Of a stretch of DNA of 18,225 nt, positions 13,963 to 18,225 are shown in pieces. Location: NCBI GenBank assembly GCA_947476855.1, contig CANJSR010000035.1, positions 1 through 18,225 of the forward strand, read 5' to 3'. The position numbers and the translations under genes were made by a program. Source of the stretch: Acetobacteraceae bacterium. Its GTDB lineage: Bacteria; Pseudomonadota; Alphaproteobacteria; Acetobacterales; Acetobacteraceae. The notes under the pieces are model-generated. The model was given only the letters and a program-made list of their open reading frames with translations, ran no database searches and was not told the origin of the DNA. Numbering within the stretch: position 1 is the stretch's first letter; every line of letters begins with the position of its first letter.

Positions 13963-16134
13963 ATGTCAGAAGCAATCTCGCAAACGCGGCCGAGCGGTGG
14001 GCCTGTCGTGGAGTATTGGGTGGATGCGATGCAGCGGTCGATCCTGTTCCTTGATGTACTGCGCCAGCGGGGGAACAATGCGCGGGAGCACAATGCCCGC
14101 ACGGTGCCGCATGTCCTCACCTTCGCGGCCGAAATCATCATGGATGGACGCACATTCGCTCGGCCCGTGAATTACGGACTGGCGCGGATCGTGCCGCCCG
14201 CGGCCGGTGTGGCCGATCCAACCAAGCGCCCCTTCATCGTGTTCGATCCCCGCGCCGGCCATGGCCCCGGCATCGGCGGCATGAAGCATGACAGTGAGAT
14301 CGGGGTGGCGCTGCGGGCCGGGCATCCTTGCTATTTCGTGGGCTTCCTGCCGACCCCGATGCCCGGCCAGACAGTCGAGGACGTGTGCCTCGCGGAGGCG
14401 CAGTTCGTCGCCAAGGTCGCGGAACTGCACCCGCTCGCCGAGGGCAAGCCCTGCCTGATCGGCAACTGCCAGGCCGGCTGGCAGATCATGATGATGGCCG
14501 CGATCAGGCCGGAATTGACCGGGCCGATCCTGCTGGCCGGTTCGCCGCTGTCCTATTGGGCGGGCGTGCGGGGGAAGGCGCCGATGCGCTACCTCGGCGG
14601 GTTGCTGGGCGGGACCTGGCTGACCTCGATGGCAGGGGACATGGGCAACGGCATTTTCGACGGCGCCAACCTGGTGTCGAATTTCGAGTCGCTGCATCCC
14701 GACAACGCGCTGTGGCAGAAGCCCTATGACGTCTGGTCGAAGGTCGATACGGAGGCCGAGCGGTTCCTGGAGTTTGAGAAGTGGTGGGGCAGCCCGGTGC
14801 TGTTGAATGCCGGGGAAATGCAGTGGATCGCCGATGAGCTTTTCGTCGGGAACCGCCTGACCGCCGGAGAGCTCACGACCGGCGATGGCACGCGCATCGA
14901 CCTCCGCAATATCCGGTCTCCGATCATCGTGTTCTGCTCCCACGGGGATGACATCACGCCGCCGCAGCAGGCCCTGGGCTGGATCCTCGATCTGTATCGG
15001 CACGAGGATGAGATCATCGCGAACGACCAGACCATCGTCTATTCGATGCATGACAGCATCGGGCATCTGGGCATCTTCGTGTCCGGCAAGGTGGCGACGC
15101 GGGAACACGATGAGTTCGCCAATTGCATGGACATGATCGATATGCTGCCGCCCGGCCTGTATGAGGCGCTGATCACCGATGTCGGCCCCGACACCGCCAA
15201 CCCGGATCTGATCCATGGCCGGTATCTGTTCAGCCTGGAACCGCGCGGGTTGGAAGACATCCGCGCGCTGGGCACCAATCCGCCGGAGGATGATCTGCGT
15301 TTCGCCGCCGCCGCCCGTGTGTCGGAGATCAACCAGGGTCTTTACCGGACGCTGCTCAGTCCGCTGGTGCAGGCCATCACAACCGAGCAGTCGGCGGAAC
15401 TGGGGCGGAAGATGCACCCGACGCGGATGCGGTTCGACATGTTCTCAGACGAAAATCCGTTGATGGCGCCGGTGAAGATGCTGGCCGAACAGATGCGCGC
15501 GAACCGGGCGCCGGCCGCGGCGAACAATCCGTTCGTTGCGTGGCAGAACATGATGTCCGACTGCATCCGCTTCAATCTGGAAGCGATGGGCCGCGCGCGG
15601 GACACGATGACCGAGGCGGTGTTCCTGGGCGTCTATGGCTCTCCGGTCGTGCAGGCGTTGGCGGGGCTGGGCGCGGATCACGCGGACGCGCATCGTCGGG
15701 CATATGTCGATATGTCGCGGCAAACGGCGGTGATGGAGAAGCGGCAGGCCCTGGCCGGTCGGGTGGAGGCAGGCGGGCTGCTGGAAGCCGGCGTTCGGGC
15801 GCTGATCTACATCCGCAAGCCCGAGCGTCGCATCGACGAACGCGGCTTCGCGATGCTGCGGGCCATGATCGCACTGCAACCGGCGGAGAAGCGGATCACG
15901 CTCGCCCATTTCCGCGCGGTGATGCACGAACAGTTCCAGATCCTGCTGCTGGATGAGGGTCGCGCCATCGAGGCGATCCCCGCCATGCTGCCAGCCGATC
16001 CGGCCTTGCGCCGTGGGGCCTTCGCGGTGATCACCCGGCTGCTCGGCGCGCGTGGACCACTTGCCGCGGAAGGGCAAAGGCGCCTGGACCATGTCGCGGA
16101 CCTGTTCGGGATGGCTGAGGAGGCCGTGGCATGA
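13963..16134 (+). CDS. DUF3141 protein, PhaC-like alpha/beta hydrolase
   Basis: The 723-residue cytoplasmic protein is of the DUF3141 family, which is related to polyhydroxyalkanoate synthases. The N-terminus (about 10-60) is a helical, phasin-like stretch. The hydrolase core has FDPRAGHGPGIGG (94-106), a nucleophile elbow GNCQAG (167-172) with Cys169 in place of the PhaC box GxCxGG, an acid loop FCSHGDDITPPQQ (324-336), and IGHLGIFVSG (366-375) with His368. This gives a plausible Cys-Asp-His triad. The C-terminal 90 or so residues, with RRIDERGF and LLLDEGRAIEAIP, are all-helical and TerB-like in pattern. The start chosen is MSEAISQTRP because of its ribosome site. It overlaps fabI by ATGA. 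The reaction is not established; a role in hydroxyacyl or PHA metabolism is inferred. Confidence 0.9.
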   Translation: MSEAISQTRPSGGPVVEYWVDAMQRSILFLDVLRQRGNNAREHNARTVPHVLTFAAEIIMDGRTFARPVNYGLARIVPPAAGVADPTKRPFIVFDPRAGHGPGIGGMKHDSEIGVALRAGHPCYFVGFLPTPMPGQTVEDVCLAEAQFVAKVAELHPLAEGKPCLIGNCQAGWQIMMMAAIRPELTGPILLAGSPLSYWAGVRGKAPMRYLGGLLGGTWLTSMAGDMGNGIFDGANLVSNFESLHPDNALWQKPYDVWSKVDTEAERFLEFEKWWGSPVLLNAGEMQWIADELFVGNRLTAGELTTGDGTRIDLRNIRSPIIVFCSHGDDITPPQQALGWILDLYRHEDEIIANDQTIVYSMHDSIGHLGIFVSGKVATREHDEFANCMDMIDMLPPGLYEALITDVGPDTANPDLIHGRYLFSLEPRGLEDIRALGTNPPEDDLRFAAAARVSEINQGLYRTLLSPLVQAITTEQSAELGRKMHPTRMRFDMFSDENPLMAPVKMLAEQMRANRAPAAANNPFVAWQNMMSDCIRFNLEAMGRARDTMTEAVFLGVYGSPVVQALAGLGADHADAHRRAYVDMSRQTAVMEKRQALAGRVEAGGLLEAGVRALIYIRKPERRIDERGFAMLRAMIALQPAEKRITLAHFRAVMHEQFQILLLDEGRAIEAIPAMLPADPALRRGAFAVITRLLGARGPLAAEGQRRLDHVADLFGMAEEAVA

Positions 16135-16919
16135 GCGACGCACCGGGCTTGATCTCGGCTCTTCTCGCCGGTCGCAAGGCGTTGATCGTGGGCGTGGCGA
16201 ACGAACACTCCATCGCCTGGGGCTGTGCCCGCGCGATGCGCCGAGCCGGCGCCGACATCGCGATGACCTATCTGAATGAGCGTGCTCGGCCCCATGTCGA
16301 GCCGCTGGCGAAGCAACTGGACGCGGAGCTGTTCCTGCCGATGGAGGTGCGGGATGCCGCGCAGGTCGACACGGTGTTCTCGGCGATCGAGAAGACCTGG
16401 GGGAAGCTGGATATCCTGGTCCACTCCATCGCCTTCGCGCCGAAGGAGGCCTTGGCCGGCCGTGTGGTCGACTGCCCGCGGGAGGGGTTCCTGACCGCGA
16501 TGGACGTCTCCTGCTGGTCGTTCCTCGACCTGGCGCGGCGGGCCGAACCGCTGATGGCGGATGGCGGGACGATCTTCACCATGTCCTATCTGGGCGCCGA
16601 CCAGGTGATCGAGAACTACGGCATCATGGGGCCCGTGAAGGCGGCGCTGGAATCGTCGGTGCGCTATTTGGCGACTGAACTCGGGCCGAAGGGCATCCGG
16701 GTGCACGCGATCAGCCCGGGGCCTCTGGCGACTCGCGCGGCGTCGGGGATCACGGATTTTGATCAGTTGATGGGGCGGGTTGCCAGTCGCGCCCCTGTTC
16801 GCCGGCTGGTGACGATCGAGGAGGTTGGGGCGACGTGCGCGTTCCTCGCGTCTCCCTACGCGACGGCGATGACGGGGGAGACTTTGTTCATTGATGGTGG
16901 GTATCACATTCTGGGGTAG
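16131..16919 (+). CDS. fabI: Enoyl-[acyl-carrier-protein] reductase, FabI type
   Basis: The 262-residue enzyme reduces trans-2-enoyl-ACP with NAD(P)H, the last step of each fatty-acid elongation round. FabI features are IVGVANEHSIAWG near residues 19-31 (the atypical cofactor loop of FabI), VHSIAFAPKEAL (97-108), and the active site SYLGADQVIENYGIMGPVK, with Tyr153, Tyr163 and Lys170 at FabI spacing (YxxxxxxK). PGPLATRAASGI and ETLFIDGGYHILG close the protein. At the position of E. coli Gly93 (HSIGFAP) it has Ala101; changes at Gly93 lower triclosan sensitivity in E. coli. The gene overlaps DUF3141 by ATGA and may be a second, pathway-specific FabI rather than the housekeeping one. Confidence 0.93.
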   Translation: MSDAPGLISALLAGRKALIVGVANEHSIAWGCARAMRRAGADIAMTYLNERARPHVEPLAKQLDAELFLPMEVRDAAQVDTVFSAIEKTWGKLDILVHSIAFAPKEALAGRVVDCPREGFLTAMDVSCWSFLDLARRAEPLMADGGTIFTMSYLGADQVIENYGIMGPVKAALESSVRYLATELGPKGIRVHAISPGPLATRAASGITDFDQLMGRVASRAPVRRLVTIEEVGATCAFLASPYATAMTGETLFIDGGYHILG

Positions 16920-16970
16920 GGGGCCGTCACGCGACGCCCCAAGAGGGTCTGCACATTGTGCGGCTCCACG

Positions 16971-17000
16971 GTCGTGGCCGGGCTTGACTCGGCCATCGCC
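16971..17000 (+). repeat. REP-like palindrome, left copy
   Basis: This 30-bp element is an imperfect palindrome: TGGCCGGG and CTCGGCCA flank CTTGA. It is the inverted partner of 17051-17080, matching at 28 of 30 positions. The TGGCCGGGCTTGACxCGGCCA core resembles repeated intergenic palindromes common in alphaproteobacterial genomes. Confidence 0.7.
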
Positions 17001-17050
17001 ACGGATACGGACGATCGATGGCGCGCAGGATGTCAGGCGACAGCCTGCTC

Positions 17051-17080
17051 GGCGATGGCCGGGTCAAGCCCGGCCAGGAC
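17051..17080 (-). repeat. REP-like palindrome, right (inverted) copy
   Basis: This copy faces 16971-17000 across a 50-bp spacer, so the pair forms a BIME-like unit between fabI and the convergent GMC gene. Its own arms TGGCCGGG and CCCGGCCA are a perfect 8-bp stem, which could also end transcription from either side. The rest of the 233-bp gap shows nothing else of note except three CCTACGC copies at 17124-17158. Confidence 0.7.
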
Positions 17081-17152
17081 GAAAAGGGGCCATGTGCGAC
17101 AACCCTGTAGGGCTCCCCCTCCGCCTACGCCCCCCCGTCCTACGCGCCCCGC

Positions 17153-18225
17153 CTACGCCGCCGCGGCCAGCATCATCCGGGACGCCTTCTCCCCGATCAT
17201 GATCGACGGCGCGTTCGTGTTCCCGGACGTCAGCGTGGGCATGATGGAGGCATCGGCGACCCGCAGCCCCTCGATCCCATGCACGCGCAACTGGTCATCC
17301 ACCACGGCCATCGGGTCCGATCCCATCTTGCAGGTGCCGACCGGATGGTAGGTCGTCTCGGCGTTCTTCTTGACCCAGTCGAGCAGTTCGTCGTCCGCCT
17401 GGATGTTCACGCCGGGCGTCAGCTCGTCCGTCGCGATGCCCTTCATGGCGGACGCCGTCATGATCCGGCGGGTGATCCGCATCGCCTCCAGCGTCACCTC
17501 CCGATCAAGCTGGGCGGTCATGAAGTTGAAGCGGATCGCCGGCGGCTTGTTCGGTGTGTTGGAGGAGACATGGATGCTGCCCGTGCTCTCCGACCGCAGG
17601 ATATTCACGATGGCGGTCACGCCGGATTCCTTGGCGATCTTGAAGTCGGCGGTCGCCAGGAACGGGATCCAGGAAATCGCCGCGTCCGGCGCGTCCAGCC
17701 CGGCACGGGTGCGGACATAGGCGCGGATCGGAGACGCCGGCAGCCCCAGCAGCCCCTTGCGCGTCAGGCCGTATTTCAGCGCCTGCCACACCAGGCCCAG
17801 ACCACGCGCCTTGTCGTTGTAGGTCATGCCGAGGGACGCGTTGACCTTCCACTTCATGCGGGGCGAGTAATGGTCGCGGAGGTTCTCGCCCACGCCCTTG
17901 AGTTCATGCCGCACCTCGATCCCGACAGCGCGCAGCACGTCGGGCCGGCCGATGCCGGACAGTTCCAGCAATTGCGGGGAGTTGATGGAGCCGGCGCTGA
18001 CCACGACTTCCCGGCCGGCGCGGGCTTCGCGGGTCACGCCGTTGACGGTGTAGCGGACGCCGACGCAGCGCTTGCCTTCCAGCAGCAGGCACTCGGTGAG
18101 GGCATTGGCCTGGATCGTCAGGTTCGGCCGGCCGCGCGCGGGGTCGAGGTAGCAATAGGCCGTGCTCATGCGGCGACCATTGCGGATGGTCGTCTGCGTC
18201 ATGCCGATCCCGTCCTGGGAGGCGC
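17153..18225 (-). CDS. GMC-family FAD oxidoreductase (choline/alcohol dehydrogenase type), N-terminus outside window
   Basis: About 357 C-terminal residues of a glucose-methanol-choline oxidoreductase are present; the frame runs off the right edge. An in-frame Met at 18202 is internal, because the codons before it read ASQDGIG, the usual 'DGxG..QTTxxNGRRxS' block. Visible family motifs are the NGRRMSTAYCYLDPA region, RPNLTI, GREVVVSAGSINSPQLLELSGIG (GMC signature 2), GVGENLRDH, and the active-site region with YHPVGTCKMG (His at about 17345-17347) and SGNTNAPSIMIGEKA near the C-terminus. It likely oxidises an alcohol at a flavin and passes electrons to oxygen or a quinone. The FAD-binding GxGxxG lies outside the window. 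It is convergent with fabI. Confidence 0.93.
   Translation of the reverse strand, partial: ASQDGIGMTQTTIRNGRRMSTAYCYLDPARGRPNLTIQANALTECLLLEGKRCVGVRYTVNGVTREARAGREVVVSAGSINSPQLLELSGIGRPDVLRAVGIEVRHELKGVGENLRDHYSPRMKWKVNASLGMTYNDKARGLGLVWQALKYGLTRKGLLGLPASPIRAYVRTRAGLDAPDAAISWIPFLATADFKIAKESGVTAIVNILRSESTGSIHVSSNTPNKPPAIRFNFMTAQLDREVTLEAMRITRRIMTASAMKGIATDELTPGVNIQADDELLDWVKKNAETTYHPVGTCKMGSDPMAVVDDQLRVHGIEGLRVADASIMPTLTSGNTNAPSIMIGEKASRMMLAAAA

Noticed and set aside
13966..15417. Minus-strand open frame of 483 codons opposite DUF3141
   Set aside because: The sense strand clearly encodes a conserved family; the antisense product has no recognisable features.
16971..17080. Inverted repeats considered as insertion-sequence ends
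   Set aside because: Only 50 bp lies between them with no transposase frame and no target duplication seen; each copy is itself palindromic, which fits REP elements.
17124..17158. Three CCTACGC heptamers near the end of the GMC gene
   Set aside because: Short, in C-rich DNA and irregularly spaced; likely chance.

Overview
The window reads as a chromosomal stretch of a high-GC alphaproteobacterium. An Acetobacteraceae/Rhodospirillales-type soil or water bacterium fits best. The pointers are the strong G/C third-position bias, a Bug-type tricarboxylate receptor, several class III CoA-transferase family genes, a DUF3141/FabI pair and a REP-like palindrome of alphaproteobacterial style. The lineage is inferred from gene content, not from a marker gene. 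No RNA genes, CRISPR arrays, insertion sequences or phage genes were seen.

Layout. (1) Bases 1-3027, plus strand: the tail of a gene that is probably a CoA-transferase, a CaiB/BaiF-family protein without the usual catalytic Asp, a DUF1993 protein and a Tat-exported Bug solute receptor. (2) Bases 3046-7121, minus strand: a five-gene run in the order amidohydrolase, divergent SDR, classical SDR, small free-standing PDZ protein, alpha-methylacyl-CoA racemase. A good sigma70-like promoter lies at 7182-7210. (3) Bases 7122-7440: a divergent intergenic region with a perfect FNR/FixK-type box. (4) Bases 7441-13845, plus strand: a type I secretion locus with a 1074-residue RTX protein, its ABC exporter and an HlyD-type adaptor. 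(5) Bases 13963-16919, plus strand: a DUF3141 protein with a PhaC-like nucleophile box, translationally coupled to an enoyl-ACP reductase (FabI). (6) Bases 16971-17080: two facing 30-bp REP-like palindromes. (7) Bases 17153-18225, minus strand: the C-terminal two thirds of a GMC oxidoreductase, cut by the window edge.

How the genes may work together. Regions 1 and 2 look like acyl-CoA catabolic modules: uptake (Bug receptor), CoA transfer, racemisation of 2-methylacyl-CoA, dehydrogenation and hydrolysis. No substrate can be read from the sequence. Region 4 is a self-contained exporter plus cargo that lacks only the outer-membrane TolC channel, presumably encoded elsewhere. The cargo has no enzyme domain and is built from five units of a long repeat of about 170-177 residues, so a calcium-folded surface or matrix protein is likelier than a protease. 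The FNR-type box suggests its expression rises when oxygen is low. Region 5 belongs to fatty-acid/polyhydroxyalkanoate metabolism.

The points most worth following up are the RTX super-repeat with its FNR box, the SDR with an insertion inside its nucleotide-binding motif and no YxxxK, the orphan PDZ protein inside a catabolic operon, and the Asp-less CoA-transferase with its overlapping upstream partner.
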